The notes beneath the pieces are model-generated. The model had not been told where the DNA came from and did not search any database. It saw only the letters and a program-made list of their open reading frames with translations. Source: Orlajensenia stereocauli (lineage in GTDB: Bacteria; Actinomycetota; Actinomycetes; Actinomycetales; Microbacteriaceae). From it: a DNA stretch of 64,000 nt. The number at the start of each line of letters is the position of its first letter. Position 1 is the stretch's first letter. Below are positions 8,485 through 17,632 of the stretch, in pieces. A program made the position numbers and the translations under genes. The DNA lies in assembly GCF_039548895.1 (NCBI RefSeq), contig NZ_JBCLVG010000003.1; one strand, written 5' to 3'.

Positions 8485-9474
8485 ATGACCGCAGAACTCC
8501 CGCGCATCAGTGCGCGCACAGTGCGGTCGCGCGACTCTTTCTCCGACCGCATCTTCCGCACGGGCAGCTATGCAGCCGGCGGCACGACAGTCGCCATCAT
8601 GCTCGCCGTCGGCCTCTTCCTCGCGCTTCGCGCCGGCGATGCCCTGCGTGTGGCCGGGCCGTCGTTCCTCGTCGAGCAGCAGTGGTCGCCCGAGACCCAG
8701 ACCTTCGGAATCGCGGCCGTGCTGTTCGGCACCATCACCATCGCCCTGGTCGCGATGTGCGTCTCGGTGCCGCTCGCGCTCGGCACCGCACTGCTCATCT
8801 CCGAGATCGTCTCGCCGAAGGTGCGATCGACCCTGGTCACCCTGGTCGACCTCATGGCGGCGGTGCCGAGCGTGGTCTTCGGCCTCTGGGGAGTCTTCTT
8901 CCTGCAGGCCAACGTCATCCCGGTCGCGCAGTGGATCTCGACCTACTTCTCCTGGATCCCGATCTTCGCCGTGACGGATGCCGACGGCAACGCCCTGACC
9001 GACGCCAGCGCCTTCACCTCGTCGGCGTTCATCGCAGGCATGGTCGTCGCCCTCATGGTGGTGCCCACGCAGACCTCCGTGATGCGCGAGGCGTTCTCGC
9101 AGGCTCCCGCAGGAGAGCGCGAGGGTGCCTATGCCCTCGGCTCGACGCGCTGGGGCATGATCCGCACAGTCGTGCTGCCGTTCGGACGTGGCGGCATCAT
9201 CGGCGGCACCATGCTCGGCCTCGGCCGGGCCCTGGGCGAGACCATCGCCGTCTACATGATCATCTCGCCCATCTTCACGATCAACACCGAGGTGCTGAAG
9301 ACGGGCTCGAACTCGGTGTCGGCGCTCATTGCGCTGCGCTACGGCGAGGCATCGAGCTTCGGCCTCTCGGCACTCATGGCGGCGGGCCTCGTGCTCTTCC
9401 TCATCACCCTCGCCGTCAACTTCACGGCATCCTCCATCGTCGCCCGCTCGCGCTCCGGCGCGCAGACGGGCTGA
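8485..9474 (+). CDS. pstC: Phosphate-type ABC transporter permease PstC
   Basis: Inner-membrane subunit of a Pst-type phosphate ABC importer. The 329-residue product has six predicted membrane helices and the ABC-contacting EAA loop (REGAYALGSTRWGMIRTVVLPFGRGGI at about 210-236, then GRALGETIAVYMII). ATG at 8485 (MTAELPRIS) is chosen over a GTG at 8401, since the extra 28 residues are not family-like. The next gene starts 13 bases downstream. GTTCACC at 8457-8463 resembles half of a PHO box. The gene is well conserved; that it still carries phosphate in this unusual cluster is likely but not shown by the sequence. Confidence 0.93.
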   Translation: MTAELPRISARTVRSRDSFSDRIFRTGSYAAGGTTVAIMLAVGLFLALRAGDALRVAGPSFLVEQQWSPETQTFGIAAVLFGTITIALVAMCVSVPLALGTALLISEIVSPKVRSTLVTLVDLMAAVPSVVFGLWGVFFLQANVIPVAQWISTYFSWIPIFAVTDADGNALTDASAFTSSAFIAGMVVALMVVPTQTSVMREAFSQAPAGEREGAYALGSTRWGMIRTVVLPFGRGGIIGGTMLGLGRALGETIAVYMIISPIFTINTEVLKTGSNSVSALIALRYGEASSFGLSALMAAGLVLFLITLAVNFTASSIVARSRSGAQTG

Positions 9475-9487
9475 GTCGAACGCAGCC

Positions 9488-10819
9488 ATGACCGACACCA
9501 CAGCGACCCCCACCATCGCAGCGCCGAGCACGGCGGAGCTCGAGCAGGCCTTCGGGCTCGAGGCCGGTCGCCCGCTTCGCCCACGCACCCGCCGCCGCAC
9601 TGAGATCCCCGACCGCGAGGCCATCACGACGGGGCCGCGTCGCCGCATCCGCGAATCGACTCTCGACGACAGGTTCAACCTGTGGGGTGCCGCCGTCGCC
9701 GCGATCGCGATGGCCGCACTGCTGTTCGGCTGGTTCACCCCGCTCACGGGTCAGGTGGGCTGGGCCGTCGTGGCCTTCGTGCTGTTCATCGTGTTCTACG
9801 CCCTGCTCGTCAGCCTGCGCTCGAGCGGTCAGGCCGTCGCCGACCGCGTGGTGACGACGTTGCTCTACAGCGCCGGGGTGCTGCTCTTCGGAGCGCTGGT
9901 GTTCGTCGTGGTCTACACGATCGTGCGCGGGTGGGAGGCGTTGCCCCACCTCAACTTCTTCACGCAGACGATGGAGTTCGCCGGCCCCCTCGATCCGCTC
10001 GACGTCGGCGGCATCGCGCACGCCATCGTCGGCACTCTCATCCAGATCTCCATGGCGCTCGCCATCACGGTGCCGCTCGGCGTCGCGACCGCAGTGTTCC
10101 TCAACGAGATCGGCGGACCATTCGCGCGTTTCGTGCGCACCATCGCCGACGCCATGACGGCGTTGCCGTCCATCGTCGCCGGACTGTTCGTCTACGCCGC
10201 GATCATCACGATCATCACCCACCAGCGCTCGGGGTTCGCCGCAGCGATGGCGATCACGGTGATGATGCTGCCGATCATCATCAGGGCATCGGATGTCGTC
10301 CTCCGCCTGGTCGCCGGCAACCTGCGCGAGGCCTCATACGCCCTCGGCGCCACGAAATGGCGCACGGTGTGGCACGTCGTGCTGCCGACTGCGCGCTCGG
10401 GCCTCGTGACGGCGGTCATCCTCGGTACGGCACGCGGCATCGGGGAGACCTCACCTGTGCTGCTGACCTCGGGCGTGACGGCGGTCATGAACACCAACCC
10501 GTTCTCCGGGCCGATGATCTCGCTCCCGCTGCAGGTCTTCGACTTCGTGAAGTCCCCCGAGCCCAACATGATCGCCCGCGGGTTCGGGGCCGCCGCCGTG
10601 CTGATCCTCGTCGTGCTCACCCTGTTCTTCGTGGCACGCCTGATCGGCGGGCGCGGACCTGGGGAGCTCTCACCGCGGCGGCGACGTGCGCTCGCCGCAG
10701 CGTCGCTTCGTGACTCGCAACGCATGCACGCCCGAGCGTCTGCGGCCTTCCTGGTGGCCAACCCCGTCGCCGCATCCGACTCGCCCCAGACCACAGCCAC
10801 CGAGGAGCCAGCACAGTGA
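9488..10819 (+). CDS. pstA: PstA permease with long N-terminal extension
   Basis: Second membrane subunit of the Pst-type importer. Residues from about 115 onward match PstA (ADRVVTTLLYSAGVLLFGALVF, the GTLIQISMALAITVPLGVATAVFLNEIGG block, and the EAA loop REASYALGATKWRTVWHVVLPTA). The protein is 443 residues, against about 280-300 for a usual PstA. The extra length is an N-terminal arginine-rich cytoplasmic segment plus two additional hydrophobic helices (about 60-105), and a C-terminal basic tail of about 60 residues. ATG at 9488 follows 13 bases after pstC. The stop overlaps the next start (GTGA at 10816-10819), so translation of the PstS-like protein is probably coupled. Confidence 0.9.
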   Translation: MTDTTATPTIAAPSTAELEQAFGLEAGRPLRPRTRRRTEIPDREAITTGPRRRIRESTLDDRFNLWGAAVAAIAMAALLFGWFTPLTGQVGWAVVAFVLFIVFYALLVSLRSSGQAVADRVVTTLLYSAGVLLFGALVFVVVYTIVRGWEALPHLNFFTQTMEFAGPLDPLDVGGIAHAIVGTLIQISMALAITVPLGVATAVFLNEIGGPFARFVRTIADAMTALPSIVAGLFVYAAIITIITHQRSGFAAAMAITVMMLPIIIRASDVVLRLVAGNLREASYALGATKWRTVWHVVLPTARSGLVTAVILGTARGIGETSPVLLTSGVTAVMNTNPFSGPMISLPLQVFDFVKSPEPNMIARGFGAAAVLILVVLTLFFVARLIGGRGPGELSPRRRRALAAASLRDSQRMHARASAAFLVANPVAASDSPQTTATEEPAQ

Positions 10820-12420
10820 AGATCCAGTCGACGGGGCGTCGCCGCTTCGCAGCAGCTGCCGCAGCCGTGGTCGCCGTGGTGATGCTGCAGCTGGCCGGCG
10901 CCGGTGCCTCCGGCGCGAGCGCCGAGTCGTACATCCCGATCACGGGAACCGGTTCCACGTGGTCGCAGAATGCCCTCGACCAGTGGCGCCGCAACGTGGC
11001 CACGAACTATGGAATGACGGTCAACTACTCCGGTGTCGGGTCATCGGCCGGCCGACGGGACTTCATCGGGGGCAAGGTCGACTTCGCGGTCAGTGAGATC
11101 CCGTTCCAGGCTGCTCCGCCGGACAACGAGGTCGCGACCAACTTCGCCTACATGCCGATCGTGGCCGGCGGCACCTCGTTCATGTACAACCTGAAGATCG
11201 GCGGCAAGCGGGTCACCAACCTGCGGCTGTCCGGATCCGTCATCACCAAGATCTTCACCGGCGCCATAGCCAACTGGAACGACGCCGCCATCCAGTCGGA
11301 CAATCCCGGTCTCAAGATGCCGGACAAGGCGATTGTGCCCGTCGTCAGGTCGGACGGATCGGGCTCGTCGGCGCAGTTCACGCTCTGGATGTCGAAGCAG
11401 CACGGCGATCTCTGGACCGCCGGCATGACCTCCCAGTTCCCGACCCCACCCAACGGCAAGGCCCAGAGCGGCTCGCTCGGCGTCGCCGGCTACGTGGGCC
11501 AGGACTACGGCGAGGGTGCGATCACGTACGTCGAGTACTCCTACGCGCTCAAGTCGGGGTTCCCCGTGGCCAAGGTGCTGAATGCGAAGGGCTACTACGT
11601 GGAGCCGACGGCATCGTCGGTCGCCGTCGCCCTCATGCAGGCGCAGATCGCGCCGGACCTCACGCAGATCCTCGACGGCGTCTACAACAACGGCGACCCG
11701 CGCACGTATCCGCTCTCGAGCTACTCGTACATGATCATTCCGACGGCGGTGGGAGGGATCTTCACCACCGACAAGGGCAAGACCCTCGGCACCTTCGCCA
11801 ACTACATGCTCTGCGAAGGGCAGCAGCAGGCGGCGCAGCTCGGCTACTCTCCCCTGCCGATGAACCTGGTCCTGGCCGGCTTCGACCAGATCAAGCGGAT
11901 CCCCGGTGCCGACGTCTCCGGCGTCGACATCAATGCGTGCAACAACCCGACCTTCAAGCCCGGCGACTCCCCGAGCAGCAACCAGCTCGCCGTGACGGCG
12001 CCGCAGCCGGCCGAGTGCGACAAACAGGGGCCCGACCAGTGCACGACGGGCACAGCCGGCGCCCCGGCCGAGACGCCGATCACCGGCACAGGCGGCGGCG
12101 GCTCGGCCTCAGGCGGTCCTGCTGCAGCAGGGGGCGGGACTGCCGCCGCCGGGGCCGGCGCAGGCAGCGGGACGGCATCAGCCACCGACGCCACCTACGA
12201 CGCCAATGGCGATCTGGTCTCCGGATCGGCGAGCGTGGCGGGGGCTGCGGTGTCAGCACCCTTCACCGTCGACGACAGCGGATGGGGTACCCCGCAGATC
12301 CTCATGAGCGTCGCCGCAGCGCTGCTGCTCGCCGCCACCCTGCTGCCTCCCCTGCTGTCACGGCGACTTCGTCGCAGCGGGCCGCAGAACGCGCCCGAAA
12401 CGACTGCGTCCCCTCGCTGA
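10816..12420 (+). CDS. Membrane-anchored PstS-like binding protein
   Basis: An extracellular substrate-binding protein of the PstS fold. After a signal peptide (about 1-36, ending ASGASA) come PstS hallmarks: GTGSTWSQNALDQW near the N-terminus, the FTGAIANWNDAAI hinge and VVRSDGSGSSAQFT, where the Ser/Gly/Asp cluster contacts phosphate in the family. It lacks a lipobox cysteine. Instead the 534-residue protein has a Gly/Ala/Ser-rich linker (about 415-470) and one C-terminal transmembrane helix (about 495-517) followed by the basic stop RRLRRS, so it is tethered by its C-terminus. GTG at 10816 overlaps the pstA stop. It is the likely delivery protein for PstC-PstA. Confidence 0.88.
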   Translation: MKIQSTGRRRFAAAAAAVVAVVMLQLAGAGASGASAESYIPITGTGSTWSQNALDQWRRNVATNYGMTVNYSGVGSSAGRRDFIGGKVDFAVSEIPFQAAPPDNEVATNFAYMPIVAGGTSFMYNLKIGGKRVTNLRLSGSVITKIFTGAIANWNDAAIQSDNPGLKMPDKAIVPVVRSDGSGSSAQFTLWMSKQHGDLWTAGMTSQFPTPPNGKAQSGSLGVAGYVGQDYGEGAITYVEYSYALKSGFPVAKVLNAKGYYVEPTASSVAVALMQAQIAPDLTQILDGVYNNGDPRTYPLSSYSYMIIPTAVGGIFTTDKGKTLGTFANYMLCEGQQQAAQLGYSPLPMNLVLAGFDQIKRIPGADVSGVDINACNNPTFKPGDSPSSNQLAVTAPQPAECDKQGPDQCTTGTAGAPAETPITGTGGGGSASGGPAAAGGGTAAAGAGAGSGTASATDATYDANGDLVSGSASVAGAAVSAPFTVDDSGWGTPQILMSVAAALLLAATLLPPLLSRRLRRSGPQNAPETTASPR

Positions 12421-12550
12421 CGAAACGGGGGACAACGGCGTGGGCACCATTGCCGCTCCGCAACTCGATGGCGCCTAAAATCCCGGTCAGTCGACGTTTC
12501 CATCGGGCGCGACATTCCGCCATTGCCGAGGTGGGCGTCGTTGTCTGAGC

Positions 12551-12583
12551 GTTCATCCGGGCGTCACAGAGCACTCATAACTT
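12551..12583 (+). promoter_or_regulatory. Candidate PHO-box-like direct repeats
   Basis: Three consecutive 11-base units, GTTCATCCGGG, CGTCACAGAGC and ACTCATAACTT, share TCA at positions 3-5. Actinobacterial PhoP sites are 11-base direct repeats with a GTTCA-type core. The match is partial, so this is a weak candidate; it would place the downstream surface genes under phosphate control. Confidence 0.3.
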
Positions 12584-12630
12584 GAGCGCCGTCGGCAGGG
12601 GAACTGCCGAGAATCCGCTTGGAGAAGTCT

Positions 12631-15162
12631 GTGCCCGAGGCCCGCCGCCGCCCCCGATCGACGTGGATCACATCCGGTTCAACCGGGCTGATCACGGGTC
12701 TCATCGTCTTCGGCGTCGTCGCCCTCTCGGGCATCGTCGTCGCTCCCTCGGCCCAGGCCGACGACAGCACGGCCGTGACGGTGTCTGCGGCCGATCAGGA
12801 CCCCGACGTCGCGAACGCGCCGTTCCCGAAACTGAAACTGACGGTGTCGCAGACCACGGGACTGCAGTCGCAGGGCATCGAGCTCAGCTGGACCGGCGGC
12901 AAGCTCTCCACTGTGCCCAGCCAGCAGACCGGCGGCACGAACTTCCTCCAGTTCGCCCAGTGCTGGGGCGACGACCCCGAGAACCCGGGACAGCCCGACC
13001 GCACCACCTGCCAGTACGGCGCCTACGTCAGCCCCGGCGCGACCCGCGACGGCAACAGGGCCGAGGGCAGCATCGCCGATGAGGACTTGACCTACACGGC
13101 TCCGGCGGCGGGGTTCGCCACGCCGCCTTACACGTCGATCCCGTTCCGCTCCGCGACCGGCGAGACCGTGGCATCCGTCGTCGACTCGGTCAAGGTTCCC
13201 AACGCCCCCGACGTCAACACCAACCAGTTCTTCACCCAGCTCACCTCGAACGAGGTGAGCTGGGCCGGCTCCGCGGCCAACGGGAAGGGCAGTACCAAGT
13301 TCGAGGTGCAGACCGTCGTGCAGTCGCCCGGGCTCGGCTGCGGCTCCAGGGTCACCGCGGCCGACGGCTCCGTGACGGGCAGCTCGTGCTGGCTGGTCGC
13401 GATCCCGCGCGGCACTGTCGATCATGGCGAGGGGTCCATCTCGCAATCAGGACTCTTCTACGACGCCTGGAAGCACAAGGTGGCAGTGCGGCTCGATTTC
13501 CGCCCCGTCGGAATCAACTGCGCGATCGGTTCGGCCGAGCGCCAGCTCGCCGGCAGCGAGCTGCTCGCCGGGGCTGTCGCCTCCTGGCAGCCCACGCTGT
13601 GCGGCGCCGAGGGCGGCGACGCCTATACGATCCTCACCGGCAGCGAGGGAGACGCCGTGCTGGCGGCCAACTCGCCCACGCCCGGCCCGCTGGCGCTGAC
13701 CTCGCGTCCGCTTTCGCCCGACCTCGACATCGAGGATGACCTCGCCTACGCGCCCGTCGGGTTGACGGGCCTCGCGATCTCGTTCGCCATCGACCGAGAG
13801 CCGAAGGCCGACGAATCGGTGCCAGACGCCGCCGCCGCGCGAGTGCGGGTGCCGTTCACCTCGATGAACCTCACCCCGCGCCTCCTCGCCAAGCTGCTCA
13901 CCTCCTCGTACCTCGACGGACTGCCGTACGAGTCGGACCGCAGCCACCTCACACACGAGGTCGACGGTGAACCTGTCGCCAACCCGCGCAACATCCTGCT
14001 CGACCCCGACTTCCTCGCGGTGAACGACCCGGAGTGGGCGTACCAGGCCATCGTGGCCCCGTCGGTGTCCGACCTTCTCGTGCCGCAGGGGCGGTCGGAT
14101 GGCGCCTACGCGCTGTGGAGCTACATCGCGGCAGACGCCGACGCCATGGCCTTCCTCAAGGGCGAACCTGATCCCTACGGAATGACGGTGAACCCGTGGA
14201 GCTCGACGGACGCCGCTGTCAACGGCAACGGCGTTCCGTTCCAGCTCCCCAGGGACAACTTCCCGAAATCCGACCCGACGGAGCAGGCGGGTGAGGAGGG
14301 TGGTCAGACGGCGATCAACCTCGTCACCTGGCGCCCGTACACGAACGACCTCGACCAGTCCGGATACCTCACACTGCGCGGAGACGGCCAGATCCTCGGC
14401 GGGTGGGACCCTGCGGCGACGCCTCCTAAGTACGCCAAGTCGGCCCGCAGCCTGCCCGGAGTGCAACGTGTGATCGGCGTCACCGACACGGCATCAGCGT
14501 CGAAGTACCAGGTCGTGACAGCCGCACTGCGAAACCCCGCCGGAGAGTTCGTGCAGCCGACGTCCGAGAGCCTCACCGCGGCATCCGCCGCCATGACAGT
14601 GAACGCCGCCCAAGCACAGGTCTACAGCTTCGACTTCGCGTCGGAGCAAGCGACCGGAGCGAAGTCGGCCTACCCGCTCGCCATGCCCGTCTACGCCGCC
14701 GTCAATCCCGCGATGACGGATGCCGCGCTGCGGAAGAGCTACGCCACTTTCATCCGCTACGCCGCCACCGACGGCCAGGAACCGGGCGTCGAGCTGGGCC
14801 AGCTGCCCGACGGCTACGCGCCACTCCCCGAAGGCTGGCGCGCGCAGGCTCTCACCGCGGCAGGCACCATCGAGACGGGCGATGTCGCGACGCCGCCGAC
14901 GTCGGCCCCGGCTCCGCCGCCTGCGGCTGCACCCGCCGCGGTCGTCGCCCCGTCGCAGAACGCTCCCGTCGCTGCAGCCACGCCTCCCGTGGCCACGGAC
15001 CCGAAGGCCACGGGCGCCTCGGCCGCGCCCCTCGTCGGCGGCGAGACCCCCGACGATCCGAAGATCGGCGTCGTCGCATCCGCGCTCCCCGTGAGTTTCC
15101 TCGCCGGCCTCGCCGGCGCGGCCGCAGTCCCGCTCATTCCCCGATTCCGCCGTCGACTCTGA
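12631..15162 (+). CDS. Large anchored exported protein, PBP-like middle
   Basis: I do not recognise a named family for this 843-residue surface protein. It has an export signal (hydrophobic TGLITGLIVFGVVALSGIVVAP, cleavage near AQA at about 45), paired cysteines suited to an oxidising exterior (for example about residues 111 and 128), and a large ordered body. The segment LLTSSYLDGLPYESDRSHL to GAYALWSYIAADADAMAFLKG (about 420-510) looks like substrate-binding proteins of the PstS superfamily. A Pro/Ala linker (about 745-805) precedes a C-terminal membrane helix and the basic end RFRRRL, so it is wall-spanning and anchored. GTG at 12631 is preferred because GGAGAAG lies at the right distance. 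It sits between two PstS-like genes. Confidence 0.75.
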   Translation: MPEARRRPRSTWITSGSTGLITGLIVFGVVALSGIVVAPSAQADDSTAVTVSAADQDPDVANAPFPKLKLTVSQTTGLQSQGIELSWTGGKLSTVPSQQTGGTNFLQFAQCWGDDPENPGQPDRTTCQYGAYVSPGATRDGNRAEGSIADEDLTYTAPAAGFATPPYTSIPFRSATGETVASVVDSVKVPNAPDVNTNQFFTQLTSNEVSWAGSAANGKGSTKFEVQTVVQSPGLGCGSRVTAADGSVTGSSCWLVAIPRGTVDHGEGSISQSGLFYDAWKHKVAVRLDFRPVGINCAIGSAERQLAGSELLAGAVASWQPTLCGAEGGDAYTILTGSEGDAVLAANSPTPGPLALTSRPLSPDLDIEDDLAYAPVGLTGLAISFAIDREPKADESVPDAAAARVRVPFTSMNLTPRLLAKLLTSSYLDGLPYESDRSHLTHEVDGEPVANPRNILLDPDFLAVNDPEWAYQAIVAPSVSDLLVPQGRSDGAYALWSYIAADADAMAFLKGEPDPYGMTVNPWSSTDAAVNGNGVPFQLPRDNFPKSDPTEQAGEEGGQTAINLVTWRPYTNDLDQSGYLTLRGDGQILGGWDPAATPPKYAKSARSLPGVQRVIGVTDTASASKYQVVTAALRNPAGEFVQPTSESLTAASAAMTVNAAQAQVYSFDFASEQATGAKSAYPLAMPVYAAVNPAMTDAALRKSYATFIRYAATDGQEPGVELGQLPDGYAPLPEGWRAQALTAAGTIETGDVATPPTSAPAPPPAAAPAAVVAPSQNAPVAAATPPVATDPKATGASAAPLVGGETPDDPKIGVVASALPVSFLAGLAGAAAVPLIPRFRRRL

Positions 15163-15287
15163 CGCCACCCGACCTCTCCGACCGCTCGACTGCACCACCG
15201 CCCCACCCGCACCACCGCTACACCGCACGAAAACCGCCCCATCGCAACACCCGCTCCACTCCTTCCAATTCACAGAACAGGAACCCC
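15163..15287 (+). other. C-rich, G-poor leader, possible Rho site
   Basis: This 125-base gap is strikingly rich in C and A and poor in G, for example CACCACCGCCCCACCCGCAC, in a genome where genes are G and C balanced. Such unstructured C-rich RNA is what Rho binds. It may terminate part of the transcript or separate expression of the abundant secreted protein downstream. A plain ribosome site (AGGAA) lies just before 15288. Confidence 0.35.
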
Positions 15288-16403
15288 ATGAAGTTCAAGA
15301 AGGTCGTCGCGCTCGGCGCGGCTGTCGGCGTCGCTCTCTCGGGCATCGCCCTCGCTTCACCCGCCTACGCGGACCCAGTGTCGAACTCGTACTCGATCGT
15401 CGGCTCCGACACCCTCGACAGCGTGACCAACGCTCTCGTCAACGGAACCAGCGTCACAGGACCGACCGTGCGGATCACCTCGGCCGGCGCCTCGATCGGC
15501 TCCTATGACGCGTTCGGTTCGCCGCTGATCCAGACGAAGGCGAATGGGGTGTACTTCGGTCGTCCCGCGGGCTCGAGTGCTGGACGAGACGCCCTCCGCC
15601 GATCGATGGATGGCGCGCCCTACGCCCCCGGCGGATCGAACCCCACGCCTGCCAAGGTCATCACTGGTCAGGTCGACATCGCGCGATCCTCGAGCGGCCC
15701 CGGCTCGGGAAACATCAGCGCTGCCGGCAAACTCCTCTACGTGCCGTTCGCCCGCGACGCCGTGAGCTACGCCTACAAGGGCGGAACCGCCGCCTGGGCG
15801 ACCCTCACCCCGTCGCAGCTCAAGCAGATCTTCGACGGCACCCTCACCTCGGTCGATGGCGTCGCGGTGAACCCGCGTCTGCCCCAGACCGGATCGGGCA
15901 CCCGCACCTTCTGGCTCGGCGCGCTCGGCTACACCGGCACGACGGCTCCGGGCGTCTCCGACGTCGGAAACGTCACGCCTGAGAACGACGCCAGCGTGCT
16001 CGCCGCCGGCGACATCATCCCGTTCTCAGTCGCCAACTGGGTCGCCCAGGCCAACAACGTGACCAGCTCGAACACCACCACGGTCGCGGGCGTCGCCCTC
16101 GGCTCCCCGGTGTCGGGTGAGCCGGGCTTCAGCGGAACGGGTTCAGCACTCGTTCCGAACGCGGACTTCTACGCCAACACCACTTTCGGCCGCGACACCT
16201 ACCTGATCGTGGAGCGCGCTCGGGTGACCGTCGGTGATTCCAAGTACGACGCCAAGCTCGCCAACCTCGTCGACACCACGAAGGCCACTGGACTCACAAG
16301 CTTCGCCTCGCTCATTGCTACACAGCCCGGTTCCATCAAGAAGAAGTTCGGCTTCGTCGCCCCGCTCAGCTCCACCCCCATCTCGGCCTTCGCAGCCGGT
16401 TGA
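15288..16403 (+). CDS. Secreted PstS-like protein, no anchor
   Basis: A 371-residue exported protein with a clear signal peptide (MKFKKVVALGAAVGVALSGI..., cleavage after SPAYA at residue 28). The mature N-terminus YSIVGSDTLDSVTNALVNG corresponds to the phosphate-binding loop region of PstS-like proteins, and QIFDGTLTSVDGV with TGSGTRTFWLG matches their central hinge and ligand loop. There is no lipobox, LPXTG motif or C-terminal helix, so it should be free or held by another protein. The next gene starts 32 bases downstream after AAGGGAAG. A soluble binding protein in addition to the anchored one (10816) suggests relay of ligand through the wall, or a ligand other than phosphate. Confidence 0.82.
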   Translation: MKFKKVVALGAAVGVALSGIALASPAYADPVSNSYSIVGSDTLDSVTNALVNGTSVTGPTVRITSAGASIGSYDAFGSPLIQTKANGVYFGRPAGSSAGRDALRRSMDGAPYAPGGSNPTPAKVITGQVDIARSSSGPGSGNISAAGKLLYVPFARDAVSYAYKGGTAAWATLTPSQLKQIFDGTLTSVDGVAVNPRLPQTGSGTRTFWLGALGYTGTTAPGVSDVGNVTPENDASVLAAGDIIPFSVANWVAQANNVTSSNTTTVAGVALGSPVSGEPGFSGTGSALVPNADFYANTTFGRDTYLIVERARVTVGDSKYDAKLANLVDTTKATGLTSFASLIATQPGSIKKKFGFVAPLSSTPISAFAAG

Positions 16404-16435
16404 TCACTCACAACGAAAAGGGAAGTACAGACATC

Positions 16436-17503
16436 ATGAAGATCTCCATTAAGACCCGAGGCGTCGTCGTCGGCATCCTCAGCCTCGCCTTTATCGGGGC
16501 ATCCGCGACGGCCGCGTCGGCCGCAACCCCGTCCGGCTCCGAAGACCCGATCTACTTCATCAACGGAGACACCGCAGAGACGATCGCTGAAGGTGCGACC
16601 ATTCCGTGGGAGCTCGGGGTCATCGCGTCGCCGACTACGAGTCCCGACGATAGGTTCCAGGGCTCCGACGATGCCGATCAGGTCAAGGTGTTCCTCGCAC
16701 CCCAAGGCTCTGAGCGAGACATCAGCGCCTGGATTGCTTGGGGCGACAGCGGATTCGTCTCCGGCACAAAGCAGGTCTGGCTGCCCCAGCTGAGCCCCGC
16801 CTCGTTGACCGCCGGTAACTCGGCGAGCGCGAAGGCGAGCGGCGGTCCCTTCTCACTCGGCTTCGCATATACGAAGAACAACGGAGTGACCATCGCGGAC
16901 GGAGGCGTCGTCTTCACCCACATCCAGATCACCGCAGGCACCGGCGACTTCAAATACGACTATGCCTCGGGCACCGTCACCCCGCCGGTCGATCCCTGCG
17001 CTGCCGACCCCGCAGCCTGCCTCACCGGTGAGATCGCCCTCGAGGCGACCACGATCGCCGCCCAGGATGGCGCACTCGCGCTCTCCGTTCCGGCCGGCTC
17101 GAAGGCGACGTTCGGTGCTGCAGTCCTGGTGAACCAGCTGTCGACCTCGACCACGACTCTCCCCGAGTTCACGGTCAGCGACTCGCGCATCGTCTCGAAG
17201 AAGGGCTGGACTCTCACGAGCACCGTCGCCGACTTCGTCTCGGGCACGAACACCATCGAGGCCAAGAACCTCGGCGTCGCACCCAAGGTCGTCGCAGCAG
17301 GTACCACCTCCACCGGAGTCACCACCGGTACCGCCCAGGTGGCCGGTTCCGCCACCACCACTGCCGCCCCCTTCGCTGAGGCTGCAGCCGGAGCGGGCCT
17401 CGGTGACACCAAGCTGAGCGCCGACCTCAAGCTCGTCGCCCCGGCGACGGCTGCTGCCGGCACCTACACCTCGAAGATGACGCTCACGCTCGTCTCGAAG
17501 TAG
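16436..17503 (+). CDS. WxL-domain cell-surface protein
   Basis: The 355-residue product has a signal peptide (cleavage near ASAA, about residue 30), an N-terminal beta-rich domain, a short Pro/Cys segment (DPCAADPAACLTGE, about 185) and a C-terminal WxL domain. The WxL hallmarks are in order: EFTVSDSRIVSKKGWTLT with the W-x-L triplet (WTL), a NTIEAKNLGVAP strand, AAAGAGLGDTKLS, and the closing YTSKMTLTLVSK at the last residues. In low-GC Gram-positive bacteria WxL domains bind peptidoglycan non-covalently. ATG at 16436 has a good ribosome site. It is followed by two genes of the WxL-interacting type, as in firmicute csc clusters. WxL domains are less expected in actinobacteria. Confidence 0.82.
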   Translation: MKISIKTRGVVVGILSLAFIGASATAASAATPSGSEDPIYFINGDTAETIAEGATIPWELGVIASPTTSPDDRFQGSDDADQVKVFLAPQGSERDISAWIAWGDSGFVSGTKQVWLPQLSPASLTAGNSASAKASGGPFSLGFAYTKNNGVTIADGGVVFTHIQITAGTGDFKYDYASGTVTPPVDPCAADPAACLTGEIALEATTIAAQDGALALSVPAGSKATFGAAVLVNQLSTSTTTLPEFTVSDSRIVSKKGWTLTSTVADFVSGTNTIEAKNLGVAPKVVAAGTTSTGVTTGTAQVAGSATTTAAPFAEAAAGAGLGDTKLSADLKLVAPATAAAGTYTSKMTLTLVSK

Positions 17504-17572
17504 CGGTCGACCTGAGGGGGCGGTGCTTCGGCGCCGCCCCCTCTCCCGTTCCACGCTCGCTCGCCCAGCAGC

Positions 17573-17594
17573 GTTCACGTCTGGTTCAGCGCCG
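17573..17594 (+). promoter_or_regulatory. Candidate PHO-box-like direct repeat
   Basis: GTTCACGTCTG followed directly by GTTCAGCGCCG gives two GTTCA cores exactly 11 bases apart, the arrangement of actinobacterial PhoP boxes. It lies 40-60 bases before the GTG at 17633. It is the better of the two candidates in this cluster. Confidence 0.4.
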
Positions 17595-17632
17595 GTACGC
17601 CCGTCGTACAAGGCGCTTTGGAGAAATGTACT

